A program made the position numbers and the translations under genes. Under the pieces are notes generated by a model that searched no databases, had not been told where the DNA came from, and worked only from the letters and a program-made list of their open reading frames with translations. A DNA stretch of 64,000 bases from Burkholderia diffusa (GTDB lineage Bacteria; Pseudomonadota; Gammaproteobacteria; Burkholderiales; Burkholderiaceae), in the NCBI RefSeq assembly GCF_902499115.1, contig NZ_CABVPN010000012.1:62001-126000 (forward strand), in the 5' to 3' direction. Every line of letters starts with the position of its first letter. Position 1 is the stretch's first letter. Positions 9,394 to 18,811 of the stretch are shown piece after piece.

Positions 9394-10092
9394 ATGGCCG
9401 GCATCGCGATCGACGCGCGCGGCGTCAGCAAATGGTTCGGCGAAGGCGATGCACGCACGCAGGCGCTGCGCGACGTATCGATCCAGGCGAACTTCGGCGA
9501 GATGCTGCTGATCGTCGGGCCGTCCGGTAGCGGCAAGACAACGCTGCTCAGCGTGATCTCGGGCATCCTGCGGCCGGATGACGGCTCAGTGTCGATCGAC
9601 GGCGTCGATCTGTGGGCGCAGTCGAACGATTCGATCGCCGATTTCCGGCTGAACCGGATCGGCTTTGTGTTCCAGGACTACCACCTGTTCCCGCGGCTCA
9701 CGACCGCGGAAAACGTCGCGATCCCGCTGATCCTGAAGCGCCGGCCGTGGGATGACGCGATCAAGGAAGCGCACACGTACCTGGATGTCGTCGGGCTCGC
9801 GAACCGCGCGCAACTGCCGCCCGTCAAGCTGTCCGGCGGCGAGCAGCAGCGCGTCGCGATCGCGCGCGCGATCGTCAGCCAGCCCGACCTGCTGATCCTC
9901 GACGAGCCCACCGCGTCGCTCGACGGCGACACGGGCCGCATGATCATCGACTTCGTCAAGCACAAGGTGCTGAGCGACACGCGCTGCATCGTGATCGTCA
10001 CGCACGACGCGCGGATCTTCGAATACGCGGATCGCATCCTGCGGATGGAAGACGGCAGGCTGAACGGGATCGAGCGCGGAGGTGCGCGATGA
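9394..10092 (+). CDS. ABC transporter ATP-binding protein (LolD/DevA-like)
   Basis: A 232-aa ATPase with Walker A GPSGSGKT at residues 42-49, a signature L-S-G-G-E-Q-Q-R starting near 146, Walker B L-L-I-L-D-E-P-T-A near 167 and a switch H in I-V-T-H-D. It is of the MacB/LolD class that energises FtsX-type permeases, matching its upstream neighbour. The stop overlaps the next start. Confidence 0.95.
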   Translation: MAGIAIDARGVSKWFGEGDARTQALRDVSIQANFGEMLLIVGPSGSGKTTLLSVISGILRPDDGSVSIDGVDLWAQSNDSIADFRLNRIGFVFQDYHLFPRLTTAENVAIPLILKRRPWDDAIKEAHTYLDVVGLANRAQLPPVKLSGGEQQRVAIARAIVSQPDLLILDEPTASLDGDTGRMIIDFVKHKVLSDTRCIVIVTHDARIFEYADRILRMEDGRLNGIERGGAR

Positions 10093-11174
10093 AGCACCGC
10101 CTCGTGTTCGTGCTGGCCGTGCTCGGCTTCCTGGCAAGCGTCGCCGCCGCGTGGCTCTACAGCCGCCAGGAACCGCCGCAACCGCCGGTATTCAAGCCGG
10201 CCGCCAATCCGTACGCGCGCGGCGTCTATGCGAACGGCATCGTCGAGAGCGAGCAACCCGCCGGCGCGAACGTGAACGTCTATCCGGACGTCTCGGGCGC
10301 AGTGACGCGCATCCTCGTGCACGACGGCGATCCGGTGAAGGCCGGCGACGCATTGCTGACGATCGACGACGCGGTACAGCGCGCCACCGCCGCCCAGCTC
10401 GCGGCGCAGGCCGACGCGGCCGTCGCCCTGCTCGACGAACTGAAGGCGCAGCCGCGCCGCGAGGTGCTCGACGTGGCCAGTGCGCAGACCGCGGCCGCGC
10501 AGGCGAGCCTGAAGCTCGCCCAGGACCAGTACGACAAGCAGCGGCACGCGTACGACATCGATCCGAAGGCGGTGAGCCGCGACGCGCTCGACACGGCCGC
10601 GAACGCGGTGCGCGTCGCGGCGGCCAACCTGGACGTCGTGACGCGGCAGTATCGCCTGACGAAAGCCGGCGCCTGGGGCTACGACGTGCGCAACCAGGAA
10701 GCGCAGGCCATCGCGCTGCGACGCGCGGCGGATGCGGCGGCCGCCCTGCTCGCCCGCTACACGCTGCGCGCGCCGGCCGACGGGACCGTTCTGGCGATGA
10801 ACGCGGCGGTCGGGGCCTACCTGAACTCGCAGGGGCTCTACGACACCTATACGCGCGGCAGCACACCGGTCGTGGTGCTCGGCACACCGGCCGACCAGCT
10901 GCAGGTGCGCTGCTACATCGACGAAATCCTGATCCACCAGCTACCCGACCTGCATGCGTTGAAGGCGCACATGTTCGTGCGCGGCACGTCGGTCGAGGCC
11001 GACCTTCAGTTCGTGCGCGTGCAGCCGTACGTCACGCCGAAGATCGAGCTGTCCGACCAGCGCACCGAGCGCGTCGACGTGCGCGTGCTGCCGGTCATTT
11101 TCCGTATCGTGCCGAACAGGAACGTGCGGCTGTTTCCCGGGCAGATCGTCGATGTCTACGTCGCAGGCAAATAA
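10089..11174 (+). CDS. HlyD-family membrane fusion protein
   Basis: A 361-aa periplasmic adaptor with one N-terminal helix (about residues 6-22), split lipoyl motif, alanine-rich coiled coil (about 95-200) and a beta-barrel domain ending in G-Q-I-V-D-V-Y-V. It is coupled by ATGA to the ATPase gene and overlaps the next gene by 23 nt. It is the adaptor of the second tripartite exporter and is only distantly similar to the HlyD protein at 2861. Confidence 0.93.
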   Translation: MKHRLVFVLAVLGFLASVAAAWLYSRQEPPQPPVFKPAANPYARGVYANGIVESEQPAGANVNVYPDVSGAVTRILVHDGDPVKAGDALLTIDDAVQRATAAQLAAQADAAVALLDELKAQPRREVLDVASAQTAAAQASLKLAQDQYDKQRHAYDIDPKAVSRDALDTAANAVRVAAANLDVVTRQYRLTKAGAWGYDVRNQEAQAIALRRAADAAAALLARYTLRAPADGTVLAMNAAVGAYLNSQGLYDTYTRGSTPVVVLGTPADQLQVRCYIDEILIHQLPDLHALKAHMFVRGTSVEADLQFVRVQPYVTPKIELSDQRTERVDVRVLPVIFRIVPNRNVRLFPGQIVDVYVAGK

Positions 11175-12642
11175 CGGAGCGCGTCGCGCACCCGCGCTGC
11201 GCCGCGGAGCCGGCGCGCTGGCCGTCGCCGTGCTGCTCGCCGGATGCACGGTCGGGCCGAATTTCGTCCCGCCGCACGCGCCGCGCGTCGCGCACTTCGT
11301 GCCGCCCGACGATCCGGGCGCGGCGTCCGGCCCCTGGACCGGCGATGGACGGACGCAGGCCTTGTCGGCGGACACGGCGCTCACGCGCGACTGGTGGACG
11401 CGCTTCGGCAGCCGCGCGATCGACTTGACCGTCGACGAAGCACTGACCGGCAGCCCGACGCTCGATCTCGCCGAAGCGACGCTGCGGCGCAGCGAGCACG
11501 CGCTGCGGGCCGGCCAGGGGATCTTCTTTCCGCAGGTGGATGCACAGGCCGGCGCGGCGCGCCAGCGCGCCACGCCGCTGCGCACCGGCCAGGCATTGCC
11601 GGCATCGATCTTCAACCTGTTCACGCTGTCGGCGACGGTCAGCTACACGCTCGACCTGTGGGGCGGCGAACGGCGCCAGGTCGAAGCGCTCAAGGCCGAC
11701 GTCGATGCGCAACGGCAGGCGCTGGCGGGCGCGTATCTGATGCTGACCGCGAACGTCGTCAATACGATGGTCGCGCGCGCGGCCTATCACGACGAAGCCG
11801 CGGCGACGCGCGAGATGATCGGCCTGCTCGACGAGCAGATTCGTCTGACGCGCATACAGGTGGCGGCCGGCGCGGCGGCCTACGTCGCGGTGCTGACGCT
11901 GGAATCGCAGCGGGCATCGCTCGAGGCGACGCTGCCCGCGCTCGACCAGAAGCGTGCGCAGGCCGACGATCTGCTCGCGCTGCTGGCCGGCCGCTACCCG
12001 GTCGACTGGCGAACGCCGGACCTTTCGCTCGACGGGATCGAATTGCCCGCCAGCCTGCCGGACACGGCGCCGTCTTCGCTGGTGCGCCGCCGCCCCGACA
12101 TTCTGCGGGCCGAAGCCGAACTGCACGTGGCCAGCGCGCAGGTCGGTGTCGCGACGGCCGCGCTCTACCCGAACCTCACGCTGTCCGCATCGGGCGGGTT
12201 CGAAAGCGTCGTCGCCGGCACGCTGTTCGCGCCGGCCAGCCGCGCATGGAGTGTCGGCGCCGGGCTCGCCGCGCCGATCTTTCATGGCGGCACGCTGCTG
12301 AACCAGCGGCGCGCCGCGCAGGATGCGTATGACGAAGCCGATGCGACCTATCGGCAGGTCGTCCTGTCGGCGTTCTCGCAGGTGGCCGACACGTTGCGCG
12401 CGCTTGCGAACGACGCGGCGGCGCTCGATGCGCAGGCGCGCGCAATGGCCGCGGCCCGTGACGCGCTGAAACTCACGCAGGCCGGTTACGACGCGGGGAT
12501 CTCCGGTTACGTCCAGTTGCTGGTCGCCGACGTGCAATACCATCAGGCGCGGATCGCGTGGCTGCAAACGGTCGCGCAGCGCCTGCAGGACACAGTCGCG
12601 TTCTACGTCGCGCTCGGCGGCGGCTGGGGGGACGCGGGCTGA
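11152..12642 (+). CDS. Outer-membrane efflux lipoprotein (NodT family)
   Basis: A 496-aa outer-membrane factor with a signal peptide and lipobox L-L-A-G-C, followed by the C-T-V-G-P-N-F segment found in most OprM/NodT proteins. Two OEP repeats are present, with S-L-V-R-R-R-P-D in the middle. It begins inside the HlyD gene in another frame, which indicates coupling. It is the last gene of the second export operon. The downstream 60 bp contain short direct repeats (CATTC-AGC-CC) and no clear terminator. Confidence 0.93.
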   Translation: MSTSQANNGARRAPALRRGAGALAVAVLLAGCTVGPNFVPPHAPRVAHFVPPDDPGAASGPWTGDGRTQALSADTALTRDWWTRFGSRAIDLTVDEALTGSPTLDLAEATLRRSEHALRAGQGIFFPQVDAQAGAARQRATPLRTGQALPASIFNLFTLSATVSYTLDLWGGERRQVEALKADVDAQRQALAGAYLMLTANVVNTMVARAAYHDEAAATREMIGLLDEQIRLTRIQVAAGAAAYVAVLTLESQRASLEATLPALDQKRAQADDLLALLAGRYPVDWRTPDLSLDGIELPASLPDTAPSSLVRRRPDILRAEAELHVASAQVGVATAALYPNLTLSASGGFESVVAGTLFAPASRAWSVGAGLAAPIFHGGTLLNQRRAAQDAYDEADATYRQVVLSAFSQVADTLRALANDAAALDAQARAMAAARDALKLTQAGYDAGISGYVQLLVADVQYHQARIAWLQTVAQRLQDTVAFYVALGGGWGDAG

Positions 12643-12704
12643 CACGCGCGCCGCACGGGCATTCAGCTCCGTTTTCAGGCCCATTCCAGCCCGTCTGGCC
12701 CCAT

Positions 12705-13154
12705 TCAGCCCGTCTGCGCCGCGACGTCGGGCCGCTGCCACGGCGGCAATTCCGCCCAGCCGAGCGGCCCGTAGACGGTGCCGCCGGCGGCCTCGATCCT
12801 TTCGACGAACGTGGCGAGCGTCGCCCCGGCCGGCACGGTCAGCGTCAACGCATCGACGAAATCCTCGCTGCGCAGCCATGGCGCCGCGCCGTGGTTGATC
12901 TGCTGGACGCTCCACGCATGCCCGTGCCGCCCGGCCTCGGGCGGCAAAAGACTCGGCGCGTCGAACGCGACCCGGAGCAATTGCGCGCGCGAATCGCTGT
13001 ACGGCGGTTTCGCGGCATTCTGGTACGGCACGTCCGCCCAGCGCTCGCCGCACTGCTCGTCGAGCGGCAAGCATGTGAACCACGCCCACGGCGAGCGGAC
13101 GAAGCACAGCCGGTAAAGGGGCCCGGCGCCATCCAGATTGGCGATCAACGTCAT
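12705..13154 (-). CDS. Conserved protein of unknown function
   Basis: A 149-aa soluble protein rich in tryptophan and proline, with no signal peptide or recognised domain. The pattern L-D-G-A-G-P-L-Y-R-L-C-F-V-R-S at the start and G-x-V-Y-G-P-L near the end give it the look of a small beta-rich fold. The start chosen (M-T-L-I-A-N) has GGGATGA upstream; the frame is open 29 codons further without a better site. The FNR box at 13284-13297, with GGATAG 21 nt downstream on this strand, suggests anaerobic induction. I do not recognise the family. Confidence 0.65.
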   Translation of the reverse strand: MTLIANLDGAGPLYRLCFVRSPWAWFTCLPLDEQCGERWADVPYQNAAKPPYSDSRAQLLRVAFDAPSLLPPEAGRHGHAWSVQQINHGAAPWLRSEDFVDALTLTVPAGATLATFVERIEAAGGTVYGPLGWAELPPWQRPDVAAQTG

Positions 13155-13283
13155 GATGGGTTCATCCCGAAAGACTCGTGATGCCGATACGCATGGCGCG
13201 CACGGCATGCGCGGATAACGGGTCACGACACGACACCGCATGCGCGCACGAAATCACTATCCTGCCGCCGCCGCGGCTCGCAG

Positions 13284-13297
13284 TTGATCGTCGTCAA
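13284..13297. promoter_or_regulatory. FNR/ANR-type box between divergent genes
   Basis: TTGATcgtcGTCAA. On the minus strand GGATAG (13257-13262) follows after 21 nt, favouring the gene at 12705. The plus-strand side has no good hexamer at that spacing, although the metallohydrolase starts 137 bp away. Confidence 0.7.
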
Positions 13298-13427
13298 CCC
13301 GGGCGCCGTCGTGGAATCTCGCCCGGACGGCATGGTGATCCCTCAATTCCTGATTTCGGTCAACCGCTGCCCGCGCGTTCGGAATCTAATCGACTTACTG
13401 TTCCGTCGACTTCCGGTGAGGCAATCC

Positions 13428-14831
13428 ATGAAACTGACATTTCTCGGCGCGACCGAGACTGTGACCGGCTCGAAGTATCTGGTCGAGCACGGCGGCCGGC
13501 GCGTCCTGGTCGATTGCGGCCTGTTCCAGGGGACGAAGAACCTGCGGCTGCGCAACTGGGGAGCGCTGCCGCTCGCGCCCGACACGCTGAGTGCGGTCGT
13601 GCTCACGCACGCGCACATCGATCACAGCGGCTATCTTCCGGTGCTGGTACGCGAAGGCTATCGCGGGCCGGTGTACTGCACGGCGGCCACGGCCGAACTC
13701 TGCGACATCATGCTGCGCGACAGCGCGCGGCTGCAGGAAGAGGAAGCCGACTTCGCGAACCGGCACGGTTACTCGAAGCATCATCCGGCGCAACCGCTCT
13801 ACACGCTGGACGACGCGCAGCGCGCGCTACGCCTGCTGAAGCCCGTCGCCTTCGACGAATGCACGGCGCTGGGCGGCAGCCTGTCGTTCCGCCTGCTCCC
13901 GGCCGGGCACATCCTCGGCGCGGCGAGCGTCGTGATGCACTGGGACCACAAGGTGCTCGCGTTCTCGGGCGACCTCGGCCGGTATCACGACCCGATCATG
14001 CAGCCGCCGCGCCCGCCCGCGCATGCGGACTATCTGGTCGTGGAATCGACATACGGCGACCGGCTCCATCCGACGTCGGATCCCGAGAACGAACTGGCCG
14101 CGATGTTCGACAAGACCTTCGCGCGCGGCGGAGTCGTCGTGATGCCCTGCTTCACCGTCGGCCGCGCGCAGGAAATCCTGCACTACATCGCGCGGCTCAA
14201 GGCGTCCGGCCGCATGGCGCGCGTCCCGGTGTTCCTCGACAGCCCGATGGCGACGGACGTGACCGAGATCTATCGTCACCATATCCTCGAGCACCGCCTG
14301 ACCGTCTCCGACGCGAATGCGCTCGGCCACGCGGCGACGATGATCCGCTCGGTCGACCAGTCGAAGGCGATTGCCGAACACCACGGCCCGATGGTCATCA
14401 TCGCCGGCAGCGGGATGGCGACGGGCGGGCGCGTGCTGCATCACCTGACCCGCTATGCGCCCGATGCGCGCAACACGATCGCGCTGGTCGGCTACCAGGC
14501 CGCCGGCACGCGCGGCGCGGCGCTGGCGGCGCACGAGCCGACGGTGAAGATTCATGGCGAGTACGTTCGCGTGCGCGCTCAGGTCGAGTCGATCACGACG
14601 CTGTCGGCCCATGCCGACTACGAAGAGATTCTGAAGTGGCTCGGCACGATGCAGTGCGCGCCCGTGCGGACGTTCGTCACGCATGGCGAACCCGCTGCTG
14701 CGGACGCCATGCGCCGGCGCATCTCGGAGAGCCTGCACTGGCGGTGCGAGGTGCCGACCTACGGGCAGTGCGTCGATCTGGACGAGGCTGAATCCAGCAA
14801 CACGCAGGAACCCGCCGCGCTGTCGTCCTGA
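13428..14831 (+). CDS. Beta-CASP metallo-beta-lactamase-fold RNase-like protein
   Basis: A 467-aa protein with the metal site H-A-H-I-D-H at residues 61-66, further metal ligands in L-L-P-A-G-H-I-L-G-A and F-S-G-D-L-G, a beta-CASP insertion (S-P-M-A-T-D-V motif) and a C-terminal RNA-metabolising domain ending in T-L-S-A-H-A-D-Y and F-V-T-H-G-E. This layout is that of CPSF-like nucleases and bacterial relatives, so RNA processing or decay is the likely role; a DNA substrate is not excluded. The start follows GGTGAGG. No partner gene is adjacent. It may share the divergent FNR box at 13284. Confidence 0.9.
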   Translation: MKLTFLGATETVTGSKYLVEHGGRRVLVDCGLFQGTKNLRLRNWGALPLAPDTLSAVVLTHAHIDHSGYLPVLVREGYRGPVYCTAATAELCDIMLRDSARLQEEEADFANRHGYSKHHPAQPLYTLDDAQRALRLLKPVAFDECTALGGSLSFRLLPAGHILGAASVVMHWDHKVLAFSGDLGRYHDPIMQPPRPPAHADYLVVESTYGDRLHPTSDPENELAAMFDKTFARGGVVVMPCFTVGRAQEILHYIARLKASGRMARVPVFLDSPMATDVTEIYRHHILEHRLTVSDANALGHAATMIRSVDQSKAIAEHHGPMVIIAGSGMATGGRVLHHLTRYAPDARNTIALVGYQAAGTRGAALAAHEPTVKIHGEYVRVRAQVESITTLSAHADYEEILKWLGTMQCAPVRTFVTHGEPAAADAMRRRISESLHWRCEVPTYGQCVDLDEAESSNTQEPAALSS

Positions 14832-14855
14832 CTGCCGGCGAATTGCCGACGAATC

Positions 14856-14872
14856 GCGGGCGAAATGCCCGC
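14856..14872. terminator. Possible stem-loop between convergent genes
   Basis: GCGGGC-GAAAT-GCCCGC hairpin just after the metallohydrolase gene and before the 3' end of the alcohol dehydrogenase. There is no T tract, so termination is only suggested by position. Confidence 0.4.
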
Positions 14873-14925
14873 CGCGCGTGACGGGAGGCGGAGGCCGCCG
14901 GTTCCCGCCGCGCACGGCCCGGCAA

Positions 14926-15966
14926 TCAGCCGACTTCGATGATGACCTTCAACGCATGGGTTTGCGCGGCGCGCCCGAACGTGTCGTACGCGCGTTCCAC
15001 GTCGTCGAGCGAGAACCGGTGCGTGATCAGGCGCGCCGGATCGAGGCGTCCGGCGCCCACGGTTTTAAGCAGCATCGGCGTGCTGACCGTGTCGACGAGC
15101 CGCGTCGTGATCGAGATGTTGCGATCCCACAGCTTCTCGAGGTGCAGGTCGGCCTTGACACCGTGCACGCCGACGTTCGCGACGACCCCGCCGGGCGCCA
15201 CGAGCGACGTGCACATCTCGAACGTCGCCGGAATGCCGACCGCTTCGATCGCGCAATCCACGCCCACGCCGTCGGTCAGCTTCATGACTTCCGCCACCGG
15301 GTCGCCGCCGCTGCCGTCGAAGCAGTCGGTCGCGCCGAAACGCCGTGCAACCTCGAGCCGGTTGCTGTCCGGATCGATCATGATGACCCGCGCGGGCGAA
15401 TAGAACTGCGCGGTCAGCAACGCGGCCAGCCCGATCGGCCCCGCGCCGACGATCGCGACCGAGCAGCCCGGCTGCACCTTGCCGTTCAGCACGCCGCATT
15501 CGAATCCGGTCGGCAGGATGTCGGACAGCATCACGAGCGCGTCCTCGTCCGAACCTGCCGGAATCCGGTACAGGCTGGTCGGCGCATGCGGGATGCGCAC
15601 GAACTCGGCCTGCGTGCCGTCGATCCGGTTGCCGAGTATCCAGCCGCCGGTCGTGCAATGCGAATACAGTCCGCGACGGCAATACTCGCAGCGGCCGCAC
15701 GACGAGATGCACGAAATCAGCACGTGATCGCCGGGCTTCAACGAATCAACCGCGGCGCCGACCTGCTCGACGATGCCGACGCCTTCATGACCGAGAATGC
15801 GGCCCGGTTCGCACGTCGGCACGTCGCCCTTGAGAATGTGCAGATCGGTGCCGCAGATCGTCGTGCGCGTCACGCGGACGATCGCGTCGGTGGGCGACTG
15901 CAGTTCCGGTTTGGGCCGCCGTTCGAGCGCCTTGCGCCCTGGGCCGTGGTAAACGAGTGCTTTCAT
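14926..15966 (-). CDS. Zinc-dependent alcohol dehydrogenase
   Basis: A 346-aa medium-chain dehydrogenase. Catalytic zinc ligands are Cys38 and His60-Glu61 (G-H-E). The structural zinc lobe has Cys90, Cys93, Cys96 and Cys104. The Rossmann motif is G-A-G-P-I-G. The N-terminal C-G-T-D-L-H-I-L-K-G-D and overall length resemble secondary-alcohol or threonine-type dehydrogenases rather than class III. It is the last gene of the PHB/acetyl-phosphate operon and starts by ATGA overlap with the phosphotransacetylase gene. In anoxic cells it could re-oxidise NAD(P)H by reducing an aldehyde or ketone; the substrate is not known. Confidence 0.92.
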   Translation of the reverse strand: MKALVYHGPGRKALERRPKPELQSPTDAIVRVTRTTICGTDLHILKGDVPTCEPGRILGHEGVGIVEQVGAAVDSLKPGDHVLISCISSCGRCEYCRRGLYSHCTTGGWILGNRIDGTQAEFVRIPHAPTSLYRIPAGSDEDALVMLSDILPTGFECGVLNGKVQPGCSVAIVGAGPIGLAALLTAQFYSPARVIMIDPDSNRLEVARRFGATDCFDGSGGDPVAEVMKLTDGVGVDCAIEAVGIPATFEMCTSLVAPGGVVANVGVHGVKADLHLEKLWDRNISITTRLVDTVSTPMLLKTVGAGRLDPARLITHRFSLDDVERAYDTFGRAAQTHALKVIIEVG

Positions 15967-16994
15967 CGCGATTCCTCCATCGAAAGGGGGGCCTGTTCAG
16001 GCATGGGGGCGGCGTCAGGCCGGACCTGTGCCAGCAACACCGCGAGCGCACACGATGCGATCCGGACGGCGACGCCGTCGGCGCGGCTCGTCAGCACGAT
16101 CGGCACGCGCGCGCCCACGACGACGCCCGCGTTGGCGGCACCGCCCAGGTATTCGAGCTGTTTCGCGAGCATGTTGCCCGCTTCGATATCGGGCACGACC
16201 AGGATGTCGGCACGGCCGGCAACCGGCGAGTCGATCCCCTTCTCGCGCGCGGCCCGCAGCGATATCGCGTTGTCGAACGCGAGCGGGCCGTCGACGATCG
16301 CCCCCGTGATCTGCCCGCGCTCGGCCATCTTCGCCAGGGCCGCCGCGTCGAGCGTCGAGCGCATCGCCGGATTGACGGTCTCGACCGCGCACAGCACGGC
16401 CACGCGCGGGCATGCAACGCGCAGCGCATGCGCGACGTCGATCGCGTTCTGCGTGATGGCCGCCTTCTGCGCGAGATCCGGTGCGATATTGACGGCCGCG
16501 TCGGTCAGCAGGAACGGGCGCGGATAGGCGGGCGCCTCGATCAGGAAACAGTGAGACATGCGCTTGTCCGTGCGCAGGCCCGATTCCGCGGCGACGACCG
16601 CGCCCATCAGCTCGTCGGTATGCAGGCTGCCCTTCATCAGTGCGCCGACGCGGCCCGACTTCGCGAGCTCCACCGCCCGGGCCGCCGCCGCGTGGCTGTG
16701 CGGCACGTCCTCGATCGTCCATTTCGACAGATCGACGCCCGCCTCGTCCGCCACGCGCAACACCTTCGCACGCGGCGCGACGATCAGTGGCTCGATCGAC
16801 GCGCCCAACGGCGACGCATTGATCGCGGCAAGCGCGACGAGACTGGCCGTGTCGCACGGATGCACGACGGCCACCGTCAGCGGCGGCGCGTGGCGCGCAC
16901 GCTCGATGAGTTCGGGAAGTTCGCCGTCCGCGCGCGGCAACAGCCCGGGCAGGCACGCGCCGACGGACACATCCGGATGCAGGTTCATGTTCAT
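15963..16994 (-). CDS. pta: Phosphate acetyl/butyryltransferase
   Basis: A 343-aa member of the PTA_PTB family, of the short form without the N-terminal DRTGG/BioD-like domains. It carries the conserved D-G-P-L-A-F-D-N-A block and the A-D-I-L-V-V-P-D-I-E-A-G-N-M-L-A-K signature. The enzyme moves acetyl (or butyryl) between CoA and phosphate. Paired with the acetate kinase at 21113 it would give ATP from acetyl-CoA. The start at ATG 16994 overlaps the phaC stop; the open frame upstream is the phaC 3' end. Whether acetyl or butyryl is preferred cannot be decided here. Confidence 0.9.
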   Translation of the reverse strand: MNMNLHPDVSVGACLPGLLPRADGELPELIERARHAPPLTVAVVHPCDTASLVALAAINASPLGASIEPLIVAPRAKVLRVADEAGVDLSKWTIEDVPHSHAAAARAVELAKSGRVGALMKGSLHTDELMGAVVAAESGLRTDKRMSHCFLIEAPAYPRPFLLTDAAVNIAPDLAQKAAITQNAIDVAHALRVACPRVAVLCAVETVNPAMRSTLDAAALAKMAERGQITGAIVDGPLAFDNAISLRAAREKGIDSPVAGRADILVVPDIEAGNMLAKQLEYLGGAANAGVVVGARVPIVLTSRADGVAVRIASCALAVLLAQVRPDAAPMPEQAPLSMEESR

Positions 16995-18811
16995 GTCTCG
17001 AGCACGTAGGTGCCGGGTGCGGCGCCGAAGCCGGCGGCCGGCACCCGCGCCGGCACGTCGCCCGACGAATGCGCGCGCAACCAGTCGCGCCAGCATGTCC
17101 ACCACGATCCGTCGACCGCGGGTGTTTCGCTCACGAAGTCGTGCCGGCTGCGGTAAGGCGCGCCGGGCGCGCGCGTCGCGCAGCGATAGTGGCGCCCCGG
17201 ATGCCCGGGCTCGGACACGATGCCGGCATTGTGGCCGCCGGAGGTCAGCACGAACGTCAGCGCGTGGTGCGTGAGCAAATGCAGCTTATAGACGGAGCGC
17301 CAGGGCGACACGTGATCGCGTTCGGTCCCGACCGCGAACGTCGGCACGACGATATCCGACAGCGCGACCGGTCGCCCGTCGACGCAGTAGCGGCCGGCCG
17401 CGAGATCGTTGTCGAGAAAGAGCCGCGTCAGGTATTCCGTATGCATGCGATACGGCATGCGCGTGGTGTCCTCGTTCCACGACATCAGGTCATTCGGCTT
17501 GGTGCGCGTGCCGAGCAGGTATTCGCTCATCATGCGCGACCAGATCAGGTCGCGCGCGTTTAGCAGCTGGAACGCGGCGGACATCTGCGCGCCGTCCAGG
17601 TAGCCCTGCCGCCACATCAGCGCATCGAGCGCAGACAGTTCGCTCGCGTCGATGAAGAGGCCGAGTTCGCCGGGTTCGCTGAAATCGGTCTGGGCCGCCA
17701 GCAACGTGACCGACCGCAATGCGTCGTGCTGCCGCCCGTCGCGCGCGAGCGCCGCCGCAGCGATCGCCAGCAGCGTGCCGCCGAGGCAGTAGCCGACCGC
17801 GTGGACGGCTTCGCCGCAGATCGACCGGACGGCGTCGAGCGCCGCCATGCACCCGTCACGCAGATAATCGTCGAGCCCGAGCTCGCGCGCTTCCGCGCCC
17901 GGATTGCGCCACGACACGGCAAACACCGTGTGGCCGGCATCGACCAGGAAGCGGATCAGCGAATCGTGCGGCTGCAGGTCGAGGATGTAGTACTTCATGA
18001 TCCACGACGGCACGATCAGGATCGGCTCGCGTGCCACGGTGGGCGTCGTCGGGTCGTATTGCAGCAGCTCGCACAGCGCGTTGCGCCACACGACGCGGCC
18101 CGGCGTGATCGCCACGTCGCGCCCCGGCAGATAGCTGCGAGTGTCGCGGGCCCGCGTGCCGCTTGTGCGATCGAGCAGTGCATTCGCGTCGTCGAGCCAG
18201 TTCCGGAAGCCTGCCGCGAGATTCGCGCCGCCGCTGCGCATCGTCGCGTCGAGCACGACCGGGTTGGTCGCCAGGAAATTGCCCGGCGAGCACGCGTCGA
18301 GCCACTGTCGCGCGATGAATCCGACCAGTTCCTCGTGGTGCCGTTCGACACCCGGCACGCCGCGCGTCGCGTCGCGCCACCAGCGCTGGATCGACAGGAA
18401 GACGTCGCGATACGCGCAAAACGGCCATCCGGCCCACGCGGGCGCCGCGAAGCGCGGGTCGGCCTGCCCGGCGTGCACGGCCAGGCCGCTCGTGTCGGCC
18501 TCGTCGGCCTCGCCCTCGCCCCGGCTTGCGGCCGGGGTAGCGGCAGCCAGCCACGCCTGCGTCGCAAGCTCGAAGCATTTTCCCGGCGACACGGCCAGAT
18601 GCGCACCCCAGTCGAGCATGGCCAGCGCCATCGACACGGGCGACAGCCCGAAGGTCATCGCGGCCACGTTCGCATGCGCGGCGCGGTTCCATTGTTCGGC
18701 GGGCGACGTGCGGACCGGCGTGCATTCGGCCGCGCGCGACGCCGGTTCGCTCGTACCCGTTGGCCGCATCGATTCGTGCTCGATCGGCAAGTGCATGACG
18801 GATGCTTTCAT
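16991..18811 (-). CDS. phaC: Poly(3-hydroxyalkanoate) synthase, class I-like
   Basis: A 606-aa polymerase. The lipase-box-like G-Y-C-L-G-G puts the catalytic Cys at about residue 342. The later S-D-I-V-V-P-T-F-A-V-G-T-E-R-D-H-V and S-G-G-H-N-A-G segments carry the expected Asp and His of the triad. The W-W family region before the alpha/beta core is present. It polymerises 3-hydroxyacyl-CoA onto PHB granules. It is preceded by phaB with an ATGA overlap and followed by pta. No beta-ketothiolase (phaA) is in the window, so acetoacetyl-CoA must be made by a gene elsewhere. Confidence 0.95.
   Translation of the reverse strand: MKASVMHLPIEHESMRPTGTSEPASRAAECTPVRTSPAEQWNRAAHANVAAMTFGLSPVSMALAMLDWGAHLAVSPGKCFELATQAWLAAATPAASRGEGEADEADTSGLAVHAGQADPRFAAPAWAGWPFCAYRDVFLSIQRWWRDATRGVPGVERHHEELVGFIARQWLDACSPGNFLATNPVVLDATMRSGGANLAAGFRNWLDDANALLDRTSGTRARDTRSYLPGRDVAITPGRVVWRNALCELLQYDPTTPTVAREPILIVPSWIMKYYILDLQPHDSLIRFLVDAGHTVFAVSWRNPGAEARELGLDDYLRDGCMAALDAVRSICGEAVHAVGYCLGGTLLAIAAAALARDGRQHDALRSVTLLAAQTDFSEPGELGLFIDASELSALDALMWRQGYLDGAQMSAAFQLLNARDLIWSRMMSEYLLGTRTKPNDLMSWNEDTTRMPYRMHTEYLTRLFLDNDLAAGRYCVDGRPVALSDIVVPTFAVGTERDHVSPWRSVYKLHLLTHHALTFVLTSGGHNAGIVSEPGHPGRHYRCATRAPGAPYRSRHDFVSETPAVDGSWWTCWRDWLRAHSSGDVPARVPAAGFGAAPGTYVLET

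Noticed and set aside
1371..12642. Classical RND multidrug pump
   Set aside because: The inner-membrane components are ABC type (Walker motifs, ABC-2 or FtsX permeases); there is no 1000-residue RND protein.
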